NCBI GenBank assembly: GCA_947184155.2
Contig: CAMXCT020001484.1
Coordinates: 1-64,000, forward strand
Reading direction: 5' to 3'
Origin: Cladocopium goreaui
Lineage: Eukaryota; Sar; Dinophyceae; Suessiales; Symbiodiniaceae
Length of the DNA stretch: 64,000 bases
Within the stretch, counting starts at the first letter, position 1; each line of letters begins with the position of its first letter. Shown here piece by piece: positions 50,252-61,169 of this stretch. The position numbers and the translations under genes were made by a program. The notes beneath the pieces are model-generated. The model did no database searches, was not told where the DNA came from, and saw only the letters and a list, made by a program, of their open reading frames with translations.

Positions 50252-50755
50252 ATGTCCCAACAACCCCAATCGAGCAGCAATGAGACGAACTTTTCTTTTG
50301 CACCCGCGGTTCCGGCTCAAGCGATTAAGCCGGGATCTGTGGAGAGCGGGGGTGGCGGTACCGTCTCGTATCGAGCGCCTGGAAGTGGAGCATCCTCAAA
50401 TAGCTTCACGATGCTCAGTCATGCTGGTTCCTACGGAGGAAGTGCCAAAAGATCGACGTCAGCAAGGTCGCATCGCACTGGAAGATCCCCTACTGCTGCT
50501 ATCAAAGACGCAAGTGGCCATGGTCCGTCGGACGCGGCCACGCGTGAGGATGAGGCGTGTCGGTCTGCCACCTCATCCAAACGCAAGTCGTCTGGTAGTA
50601 TCACAAGGAACGAAAGCGAGGCGCGACTACGATGTCAACTACAACACAGCAACGACAAGCTGGAAAGAAGTGAGCAAGCAAGGACTGAACTAGAAAACAG
50701 ATTAAACTTGTATCAAGATGCTCTTATTCATCGTGATCAGCTGATCAACAGGTGA
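50252..50755 (+). pseudogene. gag: 5' fragment of gag from a giant-element relative (167 aa)
   Basis: MSQQPQSSSNETNFSFAP at 50252 aligns with the giant element's Gag start, and homology runs to RTELENRL-LYQD, then HRDQ (roughly 65% identity by eye). The frame stops at TGA 50753-50755. At that point the sequence switches from gag to a match with 30661-30706 of the giant element. The remaining gag, all of pol and the methyltransferase-like part are missing. Confidence 0.8.
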
Positions 50756-50803
50756 TCGGAAACCTGCGTGTGAGTCCGCCGCCAGGGAGTACGTGATCCT
50801 GCC
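50756..50803 (+). other. Copy of the pre-ORF B structured segment
   Basis: GATCGGAAACCTG ... CCAGGGAGTACGTGA matches 30664-30706 of the giant element. It is joined directly to the gag fragment and followed by unrelated AT-rich DNA (CCAATATACCGG...). Confidence 0.75.
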
Positions 50804-50809
50804 CAATAT

Positions 50810-50990
50810 ACCGGTTTAGACAAAAAAACTACAATAGATTAAAAATTATGTATTAGACAGAATTTTGTATATAAGATATTTTTAAAGATATCTATTTTAG
50901 ACAGTTTGGAATTGCCCAAAAAGACTTTTTTTTGCTAACTATTTTGTAAATAGATATCTATTTTAGATTGTTGTTACAAACAATAATCGA
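50810..50990. repeat. AT-rich MITE-like segment
   Basis: TAGACAAAAAAACTACAATAG, AAGATATCTATTTTAGACAG and TAGATATCTATTTTAGA words form short palindromes. They resemble those in 52570-52680 and in the 36639-37405 MITE. The ends are not resolved. Confidence 0.4.
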
Positions 50991-51202
50991 AGGAAGTTTA
51001 GAAGTCAAACTTCCGACAATATGGACAGATGAAAAGCAGAGCAGGGAAGAGGCAGAGAGAAGAGAACGATTAGAAGAGAGAAGATCAGAGAAGAGAAAGA
51101 ATCAGAAGAAAGAAGATGCAGATGCGCGAAAAGGTAGGAAAGTCGCGAAACACTGTGTTTTGCGGAGCCCGCTGGCCAGATGAGAGATAAACAATTGCAC
51201 GC

Positions 51203-51392
51203 CGTTGTGGCGCGAAGCACATTTGCAAGTCAAAATGCACAAAGCACACCATGTACGGACCACTTTTGCAGGTTCAGATGTCCAAAAAGTGCACGCTGTT
51301 GTGGCGCGAAGCACATTTCGAAGTCAAAATGTTCAAAACACCAGGGTTTCGGACCACTTTTGGAGGTTCAGATGTCGCTTCGCTTCACTACA
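51203..51392 (+). repeat. Tandem duplication, about 94-bp unit
   Basis: Two units starting TTGTGGCGCGAAGCACATTT, each continuing through AAGTCAAAATG and CGGACCACTTTTG(C/G)AGGTTCAGATGTC. They differ at roughly a tenth of positions. Confidence 0.85.
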
Positions 51393-51965
51393 CTACATTA
51401 TTCTACACTCCACTACACTGCACTGCAATACACTACAGTACATTACACAACACTACAACTACAACTACACAATTACACTCCACTACACTCCACTACACTC
51501 CACTACACTCCACTACACTAAATCACACTACACTACACTACATTACACTACACTATACTCCACTACACTACACTACATTACACTCCACTACACTACCTTC
51601 CACTACACTTCACTACATTACACTACACTCCACTACACTACAACTACAACTACACAACTACACTCCATTACAATACATTCCACTACACTAAATTACAATA
51701 CACTACACTACATTACACTACACTACACTCCACTACACTACACTACATTCCACTACACTACACTACCTTCCACTACACTTCACTACATTGCACTAAACTA
51801 CATTCCACTACACTACAACTACAACTACGAATACACAACTACACTCCACTACACTCCACTACATTGCACTAAACTACATTCCACTACACTACAACTACAA
51901 CTGCGAATACACAACTACACTCCACTACACTACACCACATTACACTACACTACATTACACTGAAT
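51393..51965 (+). repeat. (CACTA)n-based satellite
   Basis: About 570 bp of CACTACACTCCACTACATTA variants, essentially 5-bp CACTA/CACTC/CATTA units. Local higher-order blocks recur (CAACTACAACTACACAACTA near 51450, 51645 and 51820). It stays open in frame only because of its composition. Confidence 0.9.
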
Positions 51966-52089
51966 GACACTGCACCACAGATAGACAGGTCGACAGATAG
52001 ACAGATAGATAGATGGATGGATGGATGGATGGATAGACAGGTAGACAGCTAGACAGATAGACAGATGAAAGAGAGAGAGAGAGATAGAT

Positions 52090-52121
<32 letters not shown>

Positions 52122-52272
52122 TAGATAGATAGATAGATAGAAAAGGTAGATAAGATAGATAAGATAGATAAGATAGATAAGATAGATAAGATAGATAAGA
52201 TAGATAAGATAGATAAGATAGATAAGATAGATAAGATAGATAAGATAGATAAGATAGATAAGATAGATAGAT

Positions 52273-52307
<35 letters not shown>

Positions 52308-52440
52308 GTAGATAGGTAGATAGATAGATAGGTAGGTAGATAGGTAGATAGGTAGATAGGTAGATAGGTAGATAGGCAGATAGGTCGATAGGTCGATAGG
52401 TAGATAGGTAGATAGGTAGATAGTCAGAGAAAGAGAGAGA
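51966..52440 (+). repeat. (GATA)n/(AGATAGATA)n microsatellite block
   Basis: GATA and GACA units, then a highly regular AGATAGATA 9-10-bp array (52150-52270), then GGTAGATA units. It directly continues the CACTA satellite. Confidence 0.92.
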
Positions 52441-53336
52441 AAGAGAGGAGACCTCAAGCACCTTTCGGTCCATCAGTGGATTCGATCTGCCATCCCTGAT
52501 TCACAACAACCAATCTCTCCTATAGGTTTCCTATTTTTGAAACTTCCGCCACCGCCTTGCGCTGTACTACTGGCATAGACAAAATCAGATGTTATCTATT
52601 TCCTAGAAAACTGTCGAAATAGATAACTATAATAGACAAAAATTGCCGAAATAGATATCTATTTTTGCCCGTTAAACTTCGAAGCAACTTCTGGGCAGTC
52701 TTTGGGTTTGCCTTTGAAACTTCGAAGTTAACTTCGAAGTTTGACACCAAGGCTATATGTCTATTTTTGTACTTCGCACTTCTACAGCAGCAGCTTTTCG
52801 AGGAAACAACTATATATGATCTTTTGAGCAGGCCAGGGCATCCTATATGTCATGCTGTTGTGTGGCGCACTTCAAATGTTATTCCCAAAAGTCATTTCTA
52901 CAAATAATATGTTAGGACCTGTTAGATTCTCAAACTATCCCTCTCCAAGTATCTATAAAAATCTAATTGTCACACTATATTCTCGTTATAATGCCTTCAT
53001 GTATTTGTAGAATGCATGATCCCAATATATTACCGTCCCCATCATATATTTCCTTTTGCATTGTTGGCAACGCTAAGCAATCTAAATGTGGCATGTTGTG
53101 TCCGCGAGGACCAAAATTTGTCAAGTATCTTTTACAAGGTTTGCTTTTGCCTTTTGCAAAACAGTTTTTGAGTTCACAAATTTTGTTGCGTCCTTTGAGA
53201 ACACACACATTTTTATATCGAAGTTGTCCCACACAAAATTTGGGGTTACGATCTTTTTGAAAATTCCTTCAAAGTTTTGAAGTTTACTGTAAAGGATTTT
53301 CTTCTGTGAATTCACTGTATGAAAGTTTGCAATGGG
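52441..53336. other. Spacer between satellite blocks
   Basis: No supported gene. It contains a MITE-like palindromic patch (52570-52680, CTATTTCCTAG and CCGAAATAGATATCTATTT) and several AACTTCGAAGTT palindromes (52676-52745). Confidence 0.5.
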
Positions 53337-54640
53337 TTTTATTACTGTGAGATGGAAATTGTTTCTGTGAGTTTACTGTGAGGGTTTACTGTGAGAGTTT
53401 ACTGTGAGAGTTTACTTCGAGGGTATACTGTGAGAGTTTACTGTGAGAGGTCACTGTGAGAGTTTACAGTGTCAGGGTTTCCTGTGAGAGTTTACTTTGA
53501 GGGTTTTCTGTGAGCGTTTACTGTGAGAGTTTACTGTGAGGGTTTACTGTGAGACTGTTTTACTGTGAGAGAGGTCACTGTGAGAGTTTAAAGTGTCAGG
53601 GTTTCCTGTGAGAGTTTACTTTGAGGGTTTTCTGTGAGCGTTTACTGTGAGAGTTTACTGTGAGGGTTTACTGTGAGAGTTTACTGTGAGAGAGGTCACT
53701 GTGAGAGTTTAAAGTGTCAGGGTTTCCTGTGAGAGTTTACTTTGAGGGTTTTCTGTGAGCGTTTACTGTGAGAGTTTACTGTGAGGGTTTACTGTGAGAG
53801 TTTACTGTGAGAGAGGTCACTGTGAGAGTTTACAGTGTCAGGGTTTCCTGTGAGAGTTTACTTTGAGGGTTTTCTGTGAGCGTTTACTGTGAGAGTTTAC
53901 TGTGAGGGTTTACTGTGAGAGTTTACTGTGAGAGAGGTCACTGTGAGAGTTTAAAGTGTCAGGGTTTCCTGTGAGAGTTTACTTGTTTTCTGTGAGCGTT
54001 TACTGTGAGAGTTTACTGTGAGGGTTTACTGTGAGAGTTTACTGTGAGAGAGGTCACTGTGAGAGTTTAAAGTGTCAGGGTTTCCTGTGAGAGTTTACTT
54101 GTTTTCTGTGAGCGTTTACTGTGAGAGTTTACTGTGAGGGTTTACTGTGAGAGTTTACTGTGAGAGAGGTCACTGTGAGAGTTTAAAGTGTCAGGGTTTC
54201 CTGTGAGAGTTTACTTTGAGGGTTTTCTGTGAGCGTTTACTTTGAGAGTTTACTGTGAGGGTTTACTGTGAGAGTTTACTGTGAGAGAGGCCACTGTGAG
54301 AGTTTACAGTGTCAGGGTTTCCTGTGAGAGTTTACTGTGAGGGTTTACTGTGAGAGTTTACTGTGAGAGAGGTCACTGTGAGAGTTTAAAGTGTCAGGGC
54401 TTCCTGTGAGAGTTTACTGTGAGGGTTTACTGTGAGGGTTTACTGTGAGGGTTTACTGTGAGAGTTTCCTGTGAGAGTTTACTGTGAGGGTTTGCTGTGA
54501 AAATTTACTCTGGGACTTCACTGTGAGAGTCTACTGTGCAGCTTTCTTATGAAAGTTTACTGTGAAAATTTACTCTGAAAGTTTAGTTTTCTGTGAAATG
54601 GTTTACTGTTTGAGTTTAGTGTGAAGTCCAGTGAGTTAGT
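53337..54640 (+). repeat. Higher-order satellite of GTTTACTGTGAGA units
   Basis: The basic unit is 13-14 bp (GTTTACTGTGAG with A/G variants). Units are organised into a repeat of mostly 114-122 bp, marked by GAGGTCACTGTGAGAGTTTA then AGTGTCAGGGTTTCC, at about 53450, 53571, 53692, 53813, 53935, 54052, 54166, 54287 and 54368. The outer parts are single degenerate units. Two neighbouring higher-order copies share the same small deletion (TTACTTGTTTTC), showing unit-by-unit spread. Confidence 0.92.
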
Positions 54641-54916
54641 TTACTGTGATGAATATGTGTTGTAAAATTGATTTAGGTAAAATTTGCGTGCGAAGGCCCT
54701 CCCCATACAGTTATACCTCACCATCCCTCAAGGTCACACTCTTGGTCTCACAGTCTCTCAAAGTTGGAAAAATTCACTTGTCTATGAACAACACCAAGAT
54801 TCAATACCTACTGGAACAACGTCATGAAAAAAATGATTGAATTTGCATACCCACCACCAAAAACACAAAAATGTCCCAGCACAAGTCTTTTTGACGCAAA
54901 AGCAACTCCTGGACGA

Positions 54917-56769
54917 TCAGTCTCTGTGCTGATCCATGAAGAGCAGGTGCAAACCTAGTCTGTAGTGGGCCACCATTGTGCGAAAACAAAGAGCTCCATG
55001 GTTTCCTCGGACGCAGCTCTGTAACAAAAACTGAACTTTTTGCATCATATCTTCTCCTCGGAAGCACCACGCGCAGCGTGGATTTATCCACTTCGATAAC
55101 AGTGCGATGTGGACCACCATGTGAGCCTTTGACGTCATGTCAAACATGGGAATCGCTTCATCAATAAAGTGAGTTGCCAGTTGACTGCAGAGCTGCATCA
55201 TCGAAAATGCACAGTCCACAAAAGCGGTGCGCGCTGCAGGCGGCAATGCAAAGTGACGCGAGTGATCACCTAAAATAGATTCAAACTGGATATTCAACCT
55301 CAAATAAAGATCAACTTGCCTGTGGGTCAGGAGGTTCTTGTTCATGTGCTGCCTCCACAAACTTGCCAAAGGTTTCGCTAGGTGCCTCACCTCTGAAGCT
55401 TTTCCCCTCAGCTTTGGGAACCGGCCCTCGCGCCAGAACATCGATATTTTTGTCAGATAGCGGTAAGCTGAAGGAATCTTCTTCTCCTTGTAGAACCTTT
55501 TCAAATAATTCCCGCAGGTACGCGCGTTTTCTTCAGGTGTCCCAGGTAGTATGTAGTGACAAAGAAGTCCCAGCACACTGCCAAACACATACATGTCATG
55601 GCCCAGGTATTTTGTGTGCATCAGGTCCATGGCCACGGTCCAGCATGATTGACCTGACAATTCGTTGAACGCGGGTTTTTGGAACGTTCATTCCACGCAA
55701 ACCAATCTTCTTTTGTCCACATGCTGGTCAACCATGCAGCTGTTTTTCGAAAATCGCTCCATGTTTGGAGCCCACGAAGCGTACATTTGCACAAAGCGCA
55801 AGGCCCACTGGCTAAACCGAAATGTGGCAGCTTGAGGGTCGCACTGTAGTAGTCAAGGTCACCGATGACACAAAAAAGGAAGGCATTGTAACCACCAGCT
55901 AACAATTTCCCGGCCATTTTCCCACGCCATGATGACGCTGGAAAGGGGTTGCCTTTATGGTCATTTTCCGGCCATCTTCCAAAGCAAAGGCATCGAAGGG
56001 ACCAAGTGAGCACAGCAAAAAAGGTTGCAAAAGTGCCGCCTGAATCTGTCACTGTGGACAACTTATCAAAGCATCCCCAAATGTACATCATTGCCTCCTT
56101 TGTGGAAGCTCCATTAAGCATCGACGACGATGAAAACACTGTGGGTTGTTTTGCCCAACCTTTGCCAATGCCTGTGATTGGAACCCCATCTCCGTGGCAC
56201 AGTAGGGGCACTGTGCGTGTCTGCCATGCAGGAAAGTCAGCGCGCAAAGGCGAATTGTTCATTGTCGGGTGCCCATCCACAGCTTCCCAAAATTTCTGAA
56301 CGTGATCTTCTGAGGGCACGATTGTTTTTGCCCATGTGTCTGTGTAGTTGTGGTATATGGAGGAGAATATCTCGTGCGGCAGAAACACCTCTTGCATTTG
56401 TGTTCCCAGTGGTGCTTTGTATTCCATCTCGACAGGATATGGTTCAGGTAGCAAAGAAACCTTCCCACATTCTCTCATAATTTCTGCATGCATTTTGTTG
56501 CTATAGAGACCGTCACAGCCTAGTTGGGATAGCTTTTCCAAGTCACTCCATATCAGTTCATTTTCTTTGGAGTTCTCCAAGTCTGTCAGAACTAATTTGC
56601 TGATCTTCTGTACTCGTTGGACTGAAAAATGCCCCCATGCAAACATGTGGAGTAACCACATGCACAAAGCACTTTGACAGTTCATTTCTTCTTCAGCCTG
56701 CTGTTTCAACCGTTGCCTTTGGCCACCAGAGCGGGTCCGCTTGCGTTTCGGCATGTTGTAGCTCGGCAT
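54917..56769 (-). CDS. Second transposase-like protein (one frameshift)
   Basis: Minus-strand frames 56769-55621 and 55680-54917 form one protein of about 620 residues. The switch is at about 55670-55680, next to a CCCGCG/TTTTT run; the second frame continues FNELSGQSCWTVAMDLMH. Features: basic start KRKRTRSGG, VPLLCHGDGVPITGIGKG, CALCKC, DLMHTKYLGHD, a long helical segment, and PRCAWCFRGEDMMQKV near the end. Homologous along its length to the protein at 20389-22204 but clearly diverged and without PLEK palindromes. Family known to me only as abundant in dinoflagellates; transposase function is inferred from association with TIR elements. Confidence 0.6.
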
Positions 56770-57156
56770 AGGATGTTGTGAACAATTTCATAGATTTGTT
56801 TGGTGCTCTCCCAAAGCTTGAAAAAACTTGTGTATGCAACAAGACTTGCCCGTGGCCAAACTCTTGGAACATTGCCAGCTTCTTTTTATTGGTTTCATAA
56901 ATCCATTGGGCATACAAAAGATCTCTTGCAGCTGGTGAACATCGAAACGAATTCCAATCGTAATTCCTCTTTACCTTCAGGGATGCAAAAGTTTCATCGT
57001 AATAGTCGGGAACCTATATAACTATCAAATGGATATCTGCATTGTTCACATCGTATAGCTATATTGATTGAAAATCGATGAACATAATTTCTCTCTAAAT
57101 ATCACCTCTCTCAAGATATCATGAAATATCATCTCTCTCAAACCATACATGAACAA

Positions 57157-57255
57157 GTTCTCTCAAAGTTCTCTCAAAGTTCTCTCAAAGTTCTCTCAAA
57201 GTTCTCTCAAAGTTCTCTCAATTTTCGCTCAAAGTTCTCTCAAAGTTCTCTCCAT
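57157..57255 (+). repeat. 11-bp tandem repeat CTCTCAAAGTT
   Basis: Eight to nine units, one variant (CTCTCAATTTTCG). Dispersed single units recur at 57880-57970 and 60958. Confidence 0.88.
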
Positions 57256-57341
57256 GTTTTGTTGCAACCATAGCCCTCACACACAAGGTCCACTGTAAAA
57301 GCTGCAGTGTCAGCTCCCTTTTTGACTGAATCGCATTCCAA

Positions 57342-57835
57342 CTGATTTGGTTACAATGAAAATGATTTATGTTCGATTCACTACTATACATGTAAATATA
57401 CATATATATAGTACTATATACATATATACATATATATACATATACATATATACATATATACATATATACATATATACATATATACATATAGACAAGCAAA
57501 CTGTGGGTTGAAACTTTGCTTTTGCATGTTTGAACATGTATGTTTTTGCCCCCCACACACACACAGCAACTCTTTGGCTACAGCTGACTTTGGTCACCGA
57601 GAAGTGAAGCGAAACAGTCAGATTGAAGCACTGAAGTCAGTATATACAGTGATGTACCCACCAGTGTTTTGTGCAGTAAGACTCTCATGCATGCTCTCGC
57701 TCTCAAAGTAATCCACTCTCACTCCAAATCTTACTCTCTCTCGCTCGCGGTTAGACAGTACGACTGCACAGAGGGCATCAAAGTAATTTGTGTACATGAA
57801 ATTTGTTGCATGAGAAGACATCAGTCAGAAATGTG
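57342..57835 (+). repeat. Duplicated intergenic segment, copy 1
   Basis: Nearly identical to 62262-62691 apart from a longer TATACA microsatellite. Shared landmarks are CTGATTTGGTTACAATGAAA at the left end and AAGACATCAGTCAGAAATGTG at the right. Confidence 0.9.
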
Positions 57836-58314
57836 TGAGAGAGAGAGAGAGCGGCCGTCCAAAACCTGTCACGATGTTCTATCAAAGTTCTCTCAAGAAT
57901 TCTCGGGGTTTTCTCTCAAGGTTCTCTCAGGGTTCTCTCAAAGATCCCTCAAAGTTCTCTCAAAGTTTGAAACAACGTTTTCCCACATGGTTATCTCAAA
58001 GTTCTTTCCAAACACTAGAAACAGGCAAACTATATACAAAACTAAACAACTTAAATACCACTACACATTGGGTCCCAATTTAATTCTAAAAAAAAAGAAC
58101 ACATGTTTCACAGAGTGTCTCTCTGACAAGAACTTGTTTTCAAAGCATATACAGAAAAACTGTCACGCACCTGCACTGTTTTCCCCCCTCGCATTTGACT
58201 CACCGTTGACGGCCAGATACACAAAATTTATGTGGTTTCACACACATACTCAAACATTTGTTTTCAGGCCCTTGAGAAATTTTCGGCGGATATCTCACAG
58301 ACTTGAACCAAGAC

Positions 58315-59331
58315 TCACTTGGTCTTGGGCTTGGACTTCATGTAGCCTTTGATCTCCTCAATCTTCGTGTTCAGCTGGTCGACCGAAGAAGCGACATCTC
58401 CAAGAGCTGATTCGAAAACCGTGCTGGTGAGCTTTGTGCCGTCCGGCATTTCCACAAAGTTTTTCATGTGATCCAAAGTGGCCAAGTGAGCAGACATGGA
58501 CTTGTACCCATCCTTCATGATCTCTTTACGCTCGTGCCCCCCTCTTTCTGAAGTTTGAGAGTGTCCTTCGACAACTTTTCACAAGCTCCATGTGCTTTTC
58601 TGATCAAGGACTCGTAGCTAGTGGGGAGGCTCCCGGCAGTAAGTTCCTTCTGATCTCCTGGTTTCTTGCGAAAAGTCCAGCTCAACTTGGACAACAGATC
58701 CCCAATCTCATGAAACTCTTGAAGTTTGCCTTTCTTCGTCCCAATGGCTTCGAGCCTCTGCTCACTGCCCTTCTCAACCGCAGAGGTGAGCTTCTTGTAT
58801 GAGTAGAAACGCGCACCGCCATCATCTTTGACATGCTGCAGCTCGCCCAATTCCAAAGCTCGGTTATTTCTGCTCATCCCCCTGGTAATAGAGGCCCACA
58901 ATCAACGATTTCGGCATCGCTTCGTTCTCCTCTTTCGAGTAGCGGCGCTCGTAGAGAGACTTGTAGTCCTTGAATTGGGCGTCCGACGTGTCCAACTGCC
59001 AGGCTCCGTTGACCTTCTTGAAGAGTTTGTTTATGATTGCGGTTTGAAAGGCCCGCTTCCCCATCGGTGATTGCTTTGACTCCTGGCCGTACAGCTGCAG
59101 CAAGTACTCCGGAAGTGCACCAGTGGCGCGAAGTCTTGTCCACTTCTCTGCCTTGTACTTTTCCTGCTGTCCTGCATCACCATCAGCATTTTCATCATCA
59201 TTTTGAATCCCCTTCCTGAGACATGCAACTGTTCCTGGGATGGTCTCCTTGGCAGCCTTCTTTTTGGGCATTGCCGAAGAACTAGATGATGGTCGCTTCA
59301 AAACCGGAATTGCAAGCACACAGCTCTTCAC
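58315..59331 (-). CDS. Accessory protein of second transposon-like set (two frameshifts)
   Basis: Three overlapping minus-strand frames (59331-58864, 58901-58515, 58518-58315) read as one protein of about 330 residues. The frame switches coincide with homopolymer runs: C5 at 58878-58882 and C6 at 58537-58542 on the plus strand. Features: MPKKKAAKE basic start, a globular part with EKWTRLRATGALPEYLLQL, a Lys-rich middle, and a helical C-terminus ending SKPKTK. Its place next to the transposase-like gene and its layout match the 403-aa protein of the 9.85-kb element. The breaks may be assembly indels, in which case the gene is intact. Confidence 0.6.
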
Positions 59332-59479
59332 AGAAGTCGAAATCTATGAATATATCCAAGTGGCTGCAAAGAAAATTCAGTGGTTAGTAGATCTGACAAG
59401 TTGTGAAAACGTCTTGTGGAGTCAAAACAAATGACAAGTTTCTGAACGCAACTGATTGAAAATGATGTAGTGTGACAGT

Positions 59480-59745
59480 GTGCCAAAAACAGCAGTCAAA
59501 TGTATATTGTTCGAAACTTCTACGAAACTTCGAAATGGCAATTCGAAGTTTATGATGGAAAGTTCGAAGTCCTACTTCGAAGTTTCATTCTCATGTATAT
59601 TGGTATTTACAGTGTTTTATCAACATGTCTTCGAAGTTTGTAATAAGTTTCATTGGAAAGTACTGATAAACTTCGAAAAAACTTCTAAATTCTAAGTCAT
59701 AGCTTCGAAGTTTCTTAGAAACTTCTTAGAAAGTTTGAAGTGCTG
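59480..59745. repeat. Cluster of TTCGAAGTTT words
   Basis: About ten (A)CTTCGAAGTT or AAACTTCGAA words in both orientations, each palindromic around TTCGAA. Similar words lie at 52676-52745. Origin unknown. Confidence 0.6.
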
Positions 59746-59893
59746 TGAACATTTTCCCAAAGTACGTGATTGTGTTCAAGAAGTGAGATGCACCTTTTTT
59801 CCAAATCTCTGTCGGCACTCAGCGCTAGATCTGATCAGTTTTTGTCAAAACTGTTTGCCATTTCAGGAAAATTTGTCCAAAATTTTCAATGGC

Positions 59894-60412
59894 TCAATGG
59901 CATTTGGCCATCTGAAACCTGGATCCTTTGCCTTTCTTCGCAGACTTCTTCGACTTTGGCTTGGCATCAGGCTGTGGCTTCGCATCAGGAGTCCCTTGTC
60001 CTGGCGCCGTGCTTGTTGATGAGCTACACTGACTCTGCAAGTGCTCGGCAAACCCAGCAGCGTATTTGTCCATGGTTGACTTTAACAACATTGGTCCAAG
60101 CAATGCTGCCAAGGTGTCACTGTTGATGGAGCCAGGGCCATAGCCAGGTCCGTAGGCTACCCTCATCTTTCGACCGAAGAATTGTCCAACTTCCTCTTGT
60201 CCATCTTCTTCTTCTTCAGTGTTGGGATCCTTTGGAGTGGCAGCCTCCTTGACATCTTCCAATCGAATTGTCTTCTCACTGTCAGAAGAGCTGGGGTTTT
60301 CTGGTGATCCACCAGCATGGAGCGAAGAAGGACTCTTGTCCATTTTCTCCTCCAACCCGTGAGTCGATGCCAGGCGCTTCAGGTTGCCCTCCGGCAGGTT
60401 CGTGTTTGCCAT
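59894..60412 (-). CDS. 172-aa hypothetical protein
   Basis: Intact ORF from ATG at 60412 (MANTNLPEGNLKRL). It has an acidic Ser/Glu-rich first half (TEEEEDGQEEVG), a Gly/Pro-rich patch GPGYGPGSIN, and a Lys-rich end (KPKSKKSAKKGKG). No family recognised. It lies between the accessory protein and the RRM gene, same strand. Confidence 0.5.
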   Translation of the reverse strand: MANTNLPEGNLKRLASTHGLEEKMDKSPSSLHAGGSPENPSSSDSEKTIRLEDVKEAATPKDPNTEEEEDGQEEVGQFFGRKMRVAYGPGYGPGSINSDTLAALLGPMLLKSTMDKYAAGFAEHLQSQCSSSTSTAPGQGTPDAKPQPDAKPKSKKSAKKGKGSRFQMAKCH

Positions 60413-60573
60413 GGCTGTTAAATGGAGAACTGCTATCTGCTATCAAAAGTGAGAAAAGCAGCTGTAAGTAAGAACATAAGTATATGCTTGTCATGTTCAT
60501 ACATGGTTCTCCCCATCTCACAGTTTCACATATTTGCTTCAGGATTTTTAAGTGATGTCATGTATTTAATGCT

Positions 60574-60705
60574 AATTTCCACTTGGATTGGTCCCCCAAA
60601 AAAGGCCCCCACAAGTCCCAAAATCTTTCATAAAATGCAGGGAAAACACTGTTTTTTGGGGACTTGTGGGTGCCTTTTTTGGTGAACCAAACTAAGTGGA
60701 AACTT
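60574..60705. repeat. Fold-back MITE-like repeat, copy 2
   Basis: AATTTCCACTTGGATTGG at the left end and its imperfect complement at the right, with inner arms CCACAAGTCCC / GGGGACTTGTGGG. Homologous to 12314-12451. Confidence 0.75.
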
Positions 60706-61169
60706 ACCCGTATTTAACAGTGTCTTCAATCTTCATTTGAGGGGTTCACTTGGAGAGTGAGAGATTACCTCAAGAGTCTGCCAGTTTGTAGGAAGCAGTT
60801 TCCAGCAACAGAGGGACTTACACCTGGAACATATTTAGTGTAGTTTCTATAACCATTATCATTCCATTTCTTGTGAGATTTGTTGAATAGTTTCCTGTAA
60901 TCTTGTAATCTCCCACAATGTTTTGTCAAAGTAGTTTCAAGGCGCGTGTGCTCACAGTTCTCTCAAAGTTGGTTTTGACACTCTTCCAAGTGTTGATTTT
61001 GAGATCTAATTTGATTTTATGAAACTACTTGACACAATTCTGGTAGGTTTGCAAGAAAAACATATATGATGTCTATGAACAAAACAAAACGCGTCTCAAC
61101 ATTCAGCTCTGGCTGCATCGCGCTTGTTTTCACTGCGTGCGCTGTCGCACAAGGTTGACCACATGTCCT
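60706..61169. other. Intergenic spacer
   Basis: About 460 bp between the fold-back repeat and the RRM/SR gene, with one CTCTCAAAGTT word. No gene supported. Confidence 0.5.

Larger units (their letters stand above)
56770..58314. other. Spacer with CTCTCAAAGTT repeats and 440-bp duplicated segment
   Basis: It contains the 11-bp tandem array CTCTCAAAGTT (57157-57255), a TATACA microsatellite (57395-57490), copy 1 of a segment repeated at 62262-62691, and more CTCTCAAAG units (57880-57970). No gene supported. Confidence 0.55.

Noticed and set aside
51205-51963. 252-residue ORF rich in LHYTTLHS repeats
   Set aside because: Pure product of the CACTA satellite; all frames are open there and there is no other coding signal.
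51955-52473. Minus-strand ORF of YLSIYLS repeats
   Set aside because: Translation of the GATA microsatellite.
53337-54640. CRISPR-like array
   Set aside because: Units are contiguous with no unique spacers, and the context is eukaryotic; it is a satellite.
54640-54916. Left terminal inverted repeat for the second transposon-like set
   Set aside because: Nothing here matches CTGAGCATCC or CCCA ends, and the right end is outside the window, so no boundary can be claimed.
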